Shown here one piece after another: positions 1 to 8,074 of a stretch of 38,295 nucleotides of DNA. Position 1 is the first letter of the stretch; each line of letters opens with the position of its first letter. This DNA comes from Verrucomicrobiota bacterium (lineage in GTDB: Bacteria > Verrucomicrobiota > Verrucomicrobiia > CAIQCK01), in contig JAPLTX010000042.1 in NCBI GenBank assembly GCA_026397915.1, positions 1-38,295 on the forward strand, given 5' to 3'. The notes beneath the pieces are model-generated. The model was not told the origin of the DNA, did no database searches, and saw nothing but the letters and a program-made list of their open reading frames with translations. Both the position numbers and the translations under genes were made by a program.

Positions 1-1247
1 AGAATCTTGTGCGACGGCAGCAACCGCCCGCGGCTGACGCCAAACTCCGGGTCGCCATCGCCCGCGAGCACGCCCTGAATCAGCTTCATCCCGGGCCAGA
101 CGCCGCCGGAGTCCTGCCAACCGCCGCCGGAACCGGCGAGCCATTCGCCGAGAATGGCGCGCGCCGCGACCAGTCGGCGCTCGGATTCCTGAAGCTGGCC
201 CGTCAGCGACTTTGCCTGGCCGGTCGCTCTCATGCAGACGGAGATGAGACACGCGAGCAGGTTGGTGGAAACCGCGAGGCGCGAGCCTTTCGGGATGTCG
301 TTGACGCTGCTGACCAGCTCGATGCCGAGGCCCGGCCCGACGAGCCGCGCGAGCAAATCGGTAAGGCTTTGACCGGAGCCTTCGATGCCCGGCGGCAGTA
401 TGCCCGACGCGATGATCGCCGCTTTCAGCAGACCGAGGTAATCCTTCGCGAAGTCGAACACATCGCGCAGCTCCGTGATCTCCGCCGTCGCGCCGAGGTC
501 CACGCTCGTCAGTCGCAGCACCGGCTCGTCAATGACGCGGAAGTAGCTCTCCACCGGCGGCCGCGGCTCGGCGTCGCGCCCGCGCACGGCGAGGTCAATG
601 GAGACGTTGAGCACGCGCGCACCTTCGGGAAAATCCATGCCGAGGAAGAAAATGTCGCTCCACGCGCTGTGCGAAAGGTCCATGCGCACCGGTGTCCGCT
701 CGCGCAAAATAGGAAAGCCTTTTTCCCCATCCATGCCGCCGGACGCCGCGCTTCGGCTGAGCAACTCCGGTCGCACGCGCAACGGCTGGTCTGAGGGATG
801 GCCCATGCGGAACATCCATTGGTTGCCCCGCACCGTGCGCACGCTGCGCCGCACCTGATCCGCCAACGTCTGGAAGCCGAGGCTGTGATACGCCTCCGCT
901 AGCGCGCTGCTGATGGTCTCGTTTGGCCCCTGCTCCTGCTGCACCCGCAGGAAGGAACTGATCGCCTCCTCGAACCGCCGCTGTAACAGGTGCTCGTAGC
1001 CGACGAACGGCACCAACCCGCTTGATTTCATCCCCGGCTTCGTCAACAGGTGGAAACGATGGATGGCATAAAGGAAGAACAGCGCGCGCACCCGCTCGTA
1101 GAGATTGTCACTGGAGCGGCGGAAGGCATCGAGCGCGTCGCATTCGGCCAGAAGCTCCGCCAGCGTCGCCCGCCGGCAGAACGCGTCGAGTGATTGATCG
1201 CGAACCGCCGGGTCAGCGGAGGTGATAATCTTCGTGAGTTCAGACAT
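1..1247 (-). CDS. Fucokinase-like GHMP-family kinase (partial, C-terminus outside window)
   Basis: An uninterrupted minus-strand frame begins MSELTKIITS at 1247 and runs off the left edge, so at least 415 residues are present. The N-terminal ~150 residues are helical. Further along are DIPKGSRLAVSTNL, aligned with the GHMP phosphate-binding motif of L-fucokinase-type kinases (canonically GSGLGTSS), and GGGWQDSGGVWPGMKL, very like the fucokinase GGGWQDQ..G..PGIK signature. The family phosphorylates sugars at the anomeric carbon. Here the glycine/serine loop is degenerate (GSRLAVST), so activity or substrate may differ. The start lies about 20 nt after the stop of the GalU-like gene, so the two are probably co-transcribed and could act as kinase plus nucleotidyltransferase in making a nucleotide sugar. 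Family placement rests on two motifs; the substrate is unknown. Confidence 0.65.
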   Translation of the reverse strand, partial: MSELTKIITSADPAVRDQSLDAFCRRATLAELLAECDALDAFRRSSDNLYERVRALFFLYAIHRFHLLTKPGMKSSGLVPFVGYEHLLQRRFEEAISSFLRVQQEQGPNETISSALAEAYHSLGFQTLADQVRRSVRTVRGNQWMFRMGHPSDQPLRVRPELLSRSAASGGMDGEKGFPILRERTPVRMDLSHSAWSDIFFLGMDFPEGARVLNVSIDLAVRGRDAEPRPPVESYFRVIDEPVLRLTSVDLGATAEITELRDVFDFAKDYLGLLKAAIIASGILPPGIEGSGQSLTDLLARLVGPGLGIELVSSVNDIPKGSRLAVSTNLLACLISVCMRATGQAKSLTGQLQESERRLVAARAILGEWLAGSGGGWQDSGGVWPGMKLIQGVLAGDGDPEFGVSRGRLLPSHKI

Positions 1248-1267
1248 GGAGGTGCCGTTTGGTTTCG

Positions 1268-2122
1268 TCACAGATCGCGGCCCGTAGCAAGCAGTTCAAC
1301 CAGTTGCGCGAGCACCTCGGCGCGATCCTTGCCGGCCAGCGCCAACGCGAGCTGTGCCACAAGCAAGCCGTATTGGACACCAATGTCGTAGCGCCGGCCT
1401 TTCAATTCATATGCCAGATAACGTTCTGCCTCCGCCAGTTCGGCCAATGCCGGCGAAAGGTGGACGTTCGACACGTCGCTCTTGATCTGTCGCTCCAGAA
1501 TTCCCATCACCGCAGGAGTGAGAACATGGATGCCAAAGAAGCAAAGGTAATAGCCGGCGCGCAGACCCGGCACAATCAGGCTCTGCTCGGCTTCGGTGGG
1601 TGTCGGCTTCTCCAGGACGCGTTCGATGGTGTAAAGACGGGGCTTTACCGGCACGCGCTTGCCGCCGACCGTGCCGTAGTTGGTCAGCATCGTCTCGCGC
1701 GTCGCTTGCACTGCCGAGACGGCACACTGTTCCGCCTCCGCGATCTCGATGAGCTGCCGGGCGCACGGTTTGCCCTGTTCGTCGCGGCTCAGGTAGAGAT
1801 GGTCGCCGACGAGATGCAGGAACGGGTCGTTGCCGACGAACTCGCGTGCGCAGAACACTGCGTGCCCGTAGCCTCGCGCCGCGGCCTGCTCGACGAAACG
1901 CAGCCGCCGCGCATGTTCGCCGGCAGCCGTCGTGTAGGCATCGCGGTCACCCGGATGAATGACGACGCACACCTCCTCGATGCCCGCATTCAACGCCTCC
2001 TCGACGATGATCCGCAGCGCGGTCTTCTGGATACGGTCACGATCCACCAACGTCTGCAGGGGCAAGCCGCGCTGATTCCGGCCAGCGGCGGTGACGACAG
2101 CTTTCTTGATCTTCATAGGCAT
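1268..2122 (-). CDS. GalU-like sugar-1-phosphate nucleotidyltransferase
   Basis: About 284 residues. The N-terminus ([14 protein letters not shown]) and [22 protein letters not shown] follow the UTP-glucose-1-phosphate uridylyltransferase family, as do [10 protein letters not shown] (the metal-binding GD region) and later segments. The usual nucleotide-binding loop AAGxGTRxLP is altered to [10 protein letters not shown], keeping the arginine and LP but losing GT, so the exact sugar or nucleotide is uncertain. The start at 2122 is preferred over 2137 because AAGGA lies 5 nt upstream of it; 2116 is also possible. The gene sits immediately upstream of the GHMP kinase-like gene, which suggests a salvage-type nucleotide-sugar module. 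Cytoplasmic. Confidence 0.75.
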   Translation of the reverse strand: MPMKIKKAVVTAAGRNQRGLPLQTLVDRDRIQKTALRIIVEEALNAGIEEVCVVIHPGDRDAYTTAAGEHARRLRFVEQAAARGYGHAVFCAREFVGNDPFLHLVGDHLYLSRDEQGKPCARQLIEIAEAEQCAVSAVQATRETMLTNYGTVGGKRVPVKPRLYTIERVLEKPTPTEAEQSLIVPGLRAGYYLCFFGIHVLTPAVMGILERQIKSDVSNVHLSPALAELAEAERYLAYELKGRRYDIGVQYGLLVAQLALALAGKDRAEVLAQLVELLATGRDL

Positions 2123-2182
2123 CCGAGTCCTTGGCAACGACGGCGCGGATTCTGAACCAAAAGCCGCGCAAAATCAAACCGA

Positions 2183-4719
2183 TCAGTCGAGTGGCACTAT
2201 GTCATCGCCGCGCGAGCGCACGTCCACAACCCGCTGGCCATCCACCAGCACTTGGTAGGCGGCACCCTCCTTGGCGCGAACGTGCGCCTTGCCGCCGCGA
2301 ACGGCGCGACCACCCTGTGACCATCAACAGCGGCAACCGCGAGCGCGTCCAGTTTTCCTTCCAACGCGAGCCGCAGGCTGACAACCGCACACGGGTTGAT
2401 GTTCCACGGCCGTCGCGTTTGCGTCGCGAGTTCGAATGAATCCGGCACACAACCGGCAAACTCGCCGTCGGGATATTGCATCTGCTCGGCGGTAATGAGA
2501 ATACCCTCGGCCAGTTGCCGCCAGTTGAGCGTCTTGTCGTAAGGCACGAGCATCGTCAGCGCGTAGGCATAATCGTAGCCGCACCATTGCACCGGCAGGC
2601 CGATCCAGTTTGGCGCGCGCCAATTGGTCGCGCCGAAGACCGGCGTGGTCGCGTAAACCATGACCGGCTGGCAACTCCACAGATAAACGAACGGCAACCC
2701 CGTGATCGCCCACCGCCGAGCCTGACCGAGGTAGTCGCGGTTGCCGGTCAATTCATAGCCGCGCACATAAGCATGAACGAGGTGCGCCGATGCCAGGATG
2801 TCCGGCGTGTGCAGTGCGCACTCCCAAACCTGCGCGCCGCGCGGTGTGCGAAACCGCTTCATGAACTCCAGCGCCTTAATGCCTGCATCCAGCGCTGGCT
2901 TGTCGCCGGTGGCGCGCGCATGCTCCAACAACGTGACGACGTGTTGGGCGCAGTAGCCGCTGGCCGTGTCCTCAAAGTGGCCGCGCTGGTATTTGCCGTC
3001 GTAGCGGAACGAACCGTCCGCCTTCTGCGCGGCGATGATGCCGCGAACCTGCGATGACTTCACCGTCAGCCATTCCTTCGCGCGGCCAGTGACGAAGTAG
3101 ATCGCTTCGTTGCGGATGTGCGAGCCACCCATTACTAGCTTTGGCAATTGCGGCGCCTCGCCAGTGAGCCACCAGATTGTCGAAGCGCAATCCGCGAACG
3201 GCTGACGCTGCCAATGCGGTTCCGCACAGTGTCCCCAGCCCGCGTCGGTCTTCAGTGGCGGCCCCGTCAGCGCCTTCAGGCTCAGTGCCATCTGCGCCTC
3301 GCGATTGCGTGGCAGCTTGGGCAACGCCGGCAGGCCGCGCTCTTTCACAACCCGCAGAATCAAATCCTCCAGCGGTGCTGACTTGCGCACCATAATCGTC
3401 GCTTCGATCTTCTTCCCCCGTAACGCGGCGCGGTGGCCTTCTGCCCCGTCAAGAAAGTTCGGTGTTGCATAGACCGGCTGTAGCGACATGTCCCGCCACG
3501 TCATCGCCACTGACGCCTGGTCCGTGACGAACGCCATCAGCGGCATTGTGACCTTCAGCGGATCGGGCGCGAAGCGGATATGTTCCTCCGTCTCGATATC
3601 GAGCGTCGAGGACGACTTCTCCCCTTTGCCGAGATACTCCAGTCCGGCAAACACGCCCTGTTCCAATGACCCCAGAGCACGCAACACCGGCCCTTCACAT
3701 ACCGTGTCGCTCTGGACGGCGATCAATATCTCCTCGCCGTGAAGCGCAACCGTCACGCTGACTCCGTCGCCGGCAAACTTCAGCGGGTTGCCCTGCCCGA
3801 CCAGTTTGAGCTTTGGCACGATACCGTCGCGCCAGACCAGCGGCGCAATGAAACCGACGAGCTTGCCACCAACCTCAACGCGCGCTCCTGAACCGTCGCG
3901 AGCGACTTTCAACGTGGTGTCGCGCGATGTGCGTGTAATCCAATCGCCCGCAGCCTCACCATCAGCAACGAACACCGTCCGGCGGATCGGCGGCAGCCCA
4001 TCGGCAAGAACCACAACCTCGCGCGCCTCGAACGGCGTTTTTCCACCCGCGGCAAGCGTGATCGCTTGTCCTGCGTTGCCCGCGGCCATGATTCGCTTGT
4101 CATCAACCGTGCAAGCAATCGCCCTGTTCGTGTGGTTAGTCAACGAGAGTGAAATCTGACGCCCCTCGACACGCACGGACTGAATTTCGAGCGGATGCAA
4201 GATTTCGCGGACCAGTTCAATCTTCTCCACTTCGATCAAGCCCGACGCGCCGCCCGGATCGAACCGCAATCGCGTGACCGTGCCACCTGCATCCAACCGC
4301 ACGGAGTAATCGTGCCACTGGCCATCGTGAACGAGCTTGAAGTTCTGACTGTGATCTTCGTTGGTATGAGGCGACTCGACCGTCGTCCAGAAGAACTGCC
4401 CCGCACCGCTGCTGACGCATTTCACTCGGAGCCTCACCGCAAGCGGCCCTTCGATCCGAATCGGCCCGCTGATCAAATAAGGATCATTGCCGCTGCTTTG
4501 AATCTTCATCACACCGTCGGCCGCCGAAACCGTGCAGTTGTGCAGTGCCGTCCAACCCGCTGTGCCAGCTCGAAACAGCCACTGGTGCAGCGATTCCGTC
4601 CGAAGCAACTGCCGTGGATATGGGTTGATGTCCTGCGCCGCGCTGAGCGCGGCGCACATGCCAATGCCCAAGGTAACAAAGACCCAGCGACACCATTTAA
4701 GTTTCCGGTTTCTGCTCAT
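2183..4719 (-). CDS. Secreted protein with jelly-roll-like module and predicted helical-toroid domain; apparent frameshift near C-terminus
   Basis: A signal peptide (hydrophobic stretch about residues 10-27, cleavage near ALSAAQ) is followed by a beta-rich module at about residues 50-175 containing HDGQWHDY, closely resembling the C-terminal module of the sulfatase at 19676. A second beta region is followed by a helical, tryptophan-rich segment (about 480-780) resembling alpha/alpha-toroid glycan-active proteins. No catalytic residues are assigned and the substrate is unknown. The uninterrupted frame ends at 2197 with an arginine-rich tail that looks wrong. Shifting frame near 2291-2300 gives a convincing beta-strand tail (GGKAHVRAKEGAAYQVLVDG and on) ending with TGA at 2183. 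I therefore annotate to 2183 with a likely 1-nt frameshift, either real or a sequencing error. It may be co-transcribed with the flanking minus-strand genes. Confidence 0.65.
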
Positions 4720-4761
4720 GATGGATACCTGTCAGCGGGCAGCGCGCGTGAGCCGGTTTGG

Positions 4762-5334
4762 TCAGCGATCGAGCGATTTCAGGCTCTTCAACCGCTTCGC
4801 GACCTCCGCGTTTTTCGGGTCCAGTCGCGCTGCCTGCTGGTAAAAGTCCCGCGCCACATAGAGGTGGCCCTCAATCTCGTTCAACAAAGCCAGGTTGCGC
4901 GCGGCCAGGAAGTTGTAAGGATCGAGCGTGTAGCCATGCAGAAACGCGCGATTGGCTTCCTTGGTGCGATTCAGGTTGTAATACACCACGCCCATGTTGA
5001 TCCATGCCAACGCATACGCCGGCTGCAAGGCCACCGCCCGTTCGAATTCCTTGATTGCATCGCCGGGGTTGCGCGCGGCCAGCAGTGCGTTTCCGCGCCG
5101 CAATGCGCGGTCGGCCTCATCCAGCGGGATCGCGTCTGCTCCTGTGGCCCCAAGCATCGGCGCGAGCTTCTGCTGCACCAGGGTGATGTAGTTGCCCGGC
5201 TGACCCGGCTGCCAGAGCGCCACAGCCACAGAGCTCGCCGCCATCGCAACCGCCAGAAGACCAGCGAGCGCTGTAGGCAACGCGGCTGTTTGAAAACTGG
5301 CTTTCGAGTATCCAGCTTCGTGTTTGACTGCCAT
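4762..5334 (-). CDS. Membrane-anchored TPR-repeat protein
   Basis: 190 residues starting MAVKHEAGYS. This start is favoured over 5397 because the upstream extension is low-complexity and an AAGG lies 8 nt before 5334. A single hydrophobic segment at about residues 20-40 (ALPTALAGLLAVAMAASSVAVAL) suggests an inner-membrane anchor. The C-terminal half carries about three tetratricopeptide repeats, for example ALRRGNALLAARNPGDAIKE and ALAWINMGVVYYNLNRTKEA. TPRs mediate protein-protein contacts; no specific partner can be named. It lies between the large secreted protein and the small membrane protein/symporter pair on the same strand. Confidence 0.75.
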   Translation of the reverse strand: MAVKHEAGYSKASFQTAALPTALAGLLAVAMAASSVAVALWQPGQPGNYITLVQQKLAPMLGATGADAIPLDEADRALRRGNALLAARNPGDAIKEFERAVALQPAYALAWINMGVVYYNLNRTKEANRAFLHGYTLDPYNFLAARNLALLNEIEGHLYVARDFYQQAARLDPKNAEVAKRLKSLKSLDR

Positions 5335-5409
5335 AATCCTGACCTTAGTGGAATTCTGAGCGCTCCGTGCCCGTGTCCCATCACTGTGACAAGGCATCCG
5401 CGGCCTGAT

Positions 5410-5613
5410 TCACTTTGCGTTCTCTCTGCCGCGCCAGGCGAAGAACACCATCAACAGGCCGAAAACAAGCAGCACGCAGCCCCAGCCGAGGTTGATGTTG
5501 ATGCCGAGTGACGGCTTGGTGGCTTCCGGTCCGGCCAGCAATCCTTGGAGCGCAAGTAACACGCCCACGGCGGTGAACATCAGGCCGATTGGCCAGCGAA
5601 TGTCGAGTCCCAT
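5410..5613 (-). CDS. Small two-helix membrane protein
   Basis: 67 residues with two hydrophobic segments (WPIGLMFTAVGVLLALQGLL and WGCVLLVFGLLMVFFAW) joined by a short loop, ending in basic residues. AAAGGA lies 8 nt before the ATG at 5613. It begins 16 nt after the stop of the symporter gene, so it is probably co-transcribed and may be an accessory to that transporter, which is inference from position only. No family recognised. Confidence 0.7.
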   Translation of the reverse strand: MGLDIRWPIGLMFTAVGVLLALQGLLAGPEATKPSLGININLGWGCVLLVFGLLMVFFAWRGRENAK

Positions 5614-5628
5614 AAACCGGTTCCTTTC

Positions 5629-7563
5629 TTACCAAAAGATGATGTTGAGGATGAAACAGCCGACCAGCAACACGCAGCCGAGGAAAGCCGGCCGCGCATA
5701 CCACGCCTGCTCATGGTCAACGACCTTCGGCGTCAGCGAATAGACCAAGCCCTTGAGTTCGTCGTCGGTCTTCGTCCGCCGCGTCGCCAGCGAGATGACC
5801 AGCGTCAGCACAAAACACGCGGTGAACGCAAACGCCGCCAGCCAGAAATTCTGTGCCATATCGCTCGGAAAGATCTGAACGACGCCGAGATAGCCGCCTT
5901 TGACACCGGGCGTGTTGCCAACCGCCGAAGTCAGTGCATGGAAGAGCGCCGAAGTCAGCGTGCCGCCCAGCAATCCGAAGAAAGCGCCGTGACTCGTGGC
6001 GCGTTTCCAGAACATCCCAAGCAGGAAGGTCGCGAAGAGCGGCGCGTTCACAAAGCCGAACACGAGCTGGATGATGTCCATGGCGTTTGACCAGCGGCTC
6101 ACCAAGTAAGCGCAAACGATGCTCAACAGAATGCCTACTACGGTGACGCAGCGACCCATCCACATATAGTGACCATCGCTCTTGTTCTTCGCGATGTAGG
6201 CCTGATAGAGGTCGTAAGTCCAGACGGTGTTGAACGCCGTGACGTTGCCGGCCATGCCCGACATGAATGACGCCAGCAAACCCGTCAGCGCCAAACCCAG
6301 CAGGCCCGATGGACAGTATTTCTTCACCAACGAAAGAATCACGCCGTCGTAGTCATTCTCCATCACCGCGTCTTGCAGCCGGTCTTTAAGATCCTCTTCT
6401 TTGAGCGTTGCAACGTCTTTGATTGCTGCGGCGACCTTGCCCGGATTCAGTTTCATGCCGATGGCCTTGCCGACGTTTTCAAACGCAACCTTGTCGTCCA
6501 GCTTCTGCGTGGCAGCGTCCTTGACGGCGGCTATCGCCTGCACATAGGCACTCTCGCTGACGATCTTCGGTGGCAGTCGGTAACCATCCTTCGCCGTCAA
6601 CGCGAGCGCGGCGGCGATCATGCCGGGCAGAATCACCAGCACCGGGAAGATCATCTTCGGCACAGCGGCAATCAGCGGCGTGCGACGCGCGGCGCTCATG
6701 TTCTTGGCAGCCATCGCGCGCTGGACGACGAGGAAGTTCGTGCACCAGTAGCCAAAGGAAAGAACGAAGCCCAGGCCGAACACCATCGCGAACCAGTCCA
6801 CGCCCATCGGGTTGGCGGACGGCCCGGCAATGAGCGGTTTCCACGCGCTGGTCCAGGCATCGCCTTGAAAAGTTCCCGTGTTCAGTTCCAGCGCGGCGGG
6901 GTTTTCGGCCACCTTGACCAGCGATCCTTTGAGCGCGTCCCAACCGCCGACATCCTTGAGGCCGAGATAGACGACCGGCGCAAACCCCAACACGATCATG
7001 AAGAACTGCAACACCTCCGTGTAAATCGCCGAGGTCAGCCCGCCTCTGAGCACATACACCAGCACGATCGCCGAGCAAATCCAAAGACTCACGTCGTAGT
7101 TCCAGCCAAGAAGCTGATGGAGCAGCTTGGCGAGCGCGTTCATCGAAATCCCGGACGCGAACACGGTCATCACGGCAAACGAGATCGAGTTCAGGCAGCG
7201 CGTCCGTTCGTCAAAACGCAACTTAAGATACTCCGGCACCGAGCGCGCCTTGGAACCGTAGTAGAACGGCATCATGAACACCGCCAGGAACACCATCGCC
7301 GGGATCGCACCGACCCAGTAGAAATGGCTCGTAGCGATGCCGTATTTGGCGCCACTAGCCGCCATGCCCACCAACTCCAGCGCGCCGAGGTTGGCGGAGA
7401 TGAACGCGAGGCCCGTGATCCACGCAGGAATCGAATGGCTGGAGGTCAGGAAGTCCGCGCTGGTCTTCATGTAGCGCTTCAAGACCCATCCGATGCCGAG
7501 GATGGCGGCCACATAGATCGCCATGATGGCATAATCAATTCCGCCAAGTTGAATGTGTGACAT
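5629..7563 (-). CDS. Sodium:solute symporter (SSS family)
   Basis: 644 residues with about 13-14 membrane helices. The N-terminus (GGIDYAIMAIYVAAILGIGW, then KTSADFLTSSHSIPAWITG) is typical of SSS/SGLT-type transporters, which couple sodium entry to uptake of sugars or related solutes. An extended soluble loop (about residues 330-430, rich in K, A and D) interrupts the helices, as in many planctomycete/verrucomicrobial members. The start at 7563 (MSHIQLGG) is chosen over 7701 because AAAGGA precedes it closely and the upstream 46 residues are not conserved-looking. It is divergent from the cobalamin riboswitch cassette. The substrate is unknown; a sugar is plausible given the surrounding glycan genes. 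Confidence 0.9.
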   Translation of the reverse strand: MSHIQLGGIDYAIMAIYVAAILGIGWVLKRYMKTSADFLTSSHSIPAWITGLAFISANLGALELVGMAASGAKYGIATSHFYWVGAIPAMVFLAVFMMPFYYGSKARSVPEYLKLRFDERTRCLNSISFAVMTVFASGISMNALAKLLHQLLGWNYDVSLWICSAIVLVYVLRGGLTSAIYTEVLQFFMIVLGFAPVVYLGLKDVGGWDALKGSLVKVAENPAALELNTGTFQGDAWTSAWKPLIAGPSANPMGVDWFAMVFGLGFVLSFGYWCTNFLVVQRAMAAKNMSAARRTPLIAAVPKMIFPVLVILPGMIAAALALTAKDGYRLPPKIVSESAYVQAIAAVKDAATQKLDDKVAFENVGKAIGMKLNPGKVAAAIKDVATLKEEDLKDRLQDAVMENDYDGVILSLVKKYCPSGLLGLALTGLLASFMSGMAGNVTAFNTVWTYDLYQAYIAKNKSDGHYMWMGRCVTVVGILLSIVCAYLVSRWSNAMDIIQLVFGFVNAPLFATFLLGMFWKRATSHGAFFGLLGGTLTSALFHALTSAVGNTPGVKGGYLGVVQIFPSDMAQNFWLAAFAFTACFVLTLVISLATRRTKTDDELKGLVYSLTPKVVDHEQAWYARPAFLGCVLLVGCFILNIIFW

Positions 7564-7699
7564 GCGTTCCTTTCTGCCGATGAAAACGAGTGGCCCAAAA
7601 ACTAGGAGAAAGCCCGACCGGGAACAATCCTTTTCCGCGAACTGCTTTCGCACACGCATGAGTTTTTTCTTCCATCCTCCCGCCATCGCTGGTAAATAC

Positions 7700-7862
7700 A
7701 TTGTCGAAGTTCAGCATCCCGGAACACGGTTTGATGCCGTGGCGGTCCCGCCGCTGTAATCGGGGACGCCGGTCACTGGGCGAAAAGCCAGCCACTGTCC
7801 GAAAAGGACGGGAAGGCAGTGACCGAGCGGTTGATCCGAAAGCCAGAAGACCTGCTGAGACG
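7700..7862 (+). promoter_or_regulatory. Cobalamin (B12) riboswitch
   Basis: The stretch matches the cobalamin aptamer in order: a GGAACACGG...CCG hairpin region, GCGGTCCCGCCGCTGTAA (core CCCGCxACTGTAA), GCCACTG near 7791, GGGAAGGCAGTGAC near 7810, and the B12-box-like AGCCAGAAGACCTGCT at about 7842-7857. It lies upstream of the small peptide gene on the plus strand, and a strong terminator follows. By known behaviour of this class, adenosyl- or methylcobalamin binding would lower downstream expression. The 5' limit is approximate. Confidence 0.9.
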
Positions 7863-7892
7863 GCCGAAGCAAAATGGAATCTGATGGCAAAA

Positions 7893-7931
7893 GGTTCCGA
7901 TGGACCCGCGAGGTCTGTCGGAGCCTTTTTT
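7893..7931 (+). terminator. Intrinsic terminator in the riboswitch leader
   Basis: GGTTCCGA (7893-7900) pairs over 8 bp (one G-U) with TCGGAGCC (7918-7925). An inner GACC/GGTC extension continues the stem, and six T residues follow at once. It lies between the cobalamin aptamer and the peptide start at 7961, where a riboswitch expression platform would be, implying control by transcription termination. Confidence 0.85.
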
Positions 7932-7960
7932 ATTTGGTGAAACAACGAAAGGAACGCACG

Positions 7961-8074
7961 ATGAAGAAGGTAGCGAAGAAACAACTGAAGAACGTGATCG
8001 CCCGCCGGAAGTGCTGCCAAGCCGAAGGCACGGGCCTGTCGCACTACATCCTCATGGACAAGAAGTCCAAGTAA
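7961..8074 (+). CDS. cbpA: Small precursor peptide, CbpA-like (putative radical SAM substrate)
   Basis: A 37-residue peptide, MKKVAKKQLKNVIARRKCCQ at its start, very basic, with a Cys18-Cys19 pair followed by AEGTGLSHYILM. AAAGGA at 7948-7953 lies 7 nt before the ATG, and the ATG falls after the leader terminator; a longer in-frame start at 7874 would overlap that hairpin and is rejected. Its TAA overlaps the ATG of the radical SAM gene (TAATG), so translation is probably coupled. I recall an NCBI-curated family of cobalamin-riboswitch-linked modified peptides named CbpA, paired with the radical SAM enzyme CbpB, and this arrangement fits it. The mature product and its function are unknown. 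The assignment rests on arrangement and recalled family naming. Confidence 0.75.
   Translation: MKKVAKKQLKNVIARRKCCQAEGTGLSHYILMDKKSK

Noticed and set aside
9..794. 261-residue plus-strand open frame at the left edge
   Set aside because: The minus strand here carries the long GHMP-kinase-like frame with two family motifs, so the plus frame is a shadow.
4195..5511. 438-residue plus-strand open frame
   Set aside because: Antisense to the secreted protein, the TPR gene and the small membrane protein, all of which have better support.
7874..7960. Longer start for the CbpA-like peptide
   Set aside because: This extension covers the leader terminator hairpin, while the ATG at 7961 has a well-placed AAAGGA.
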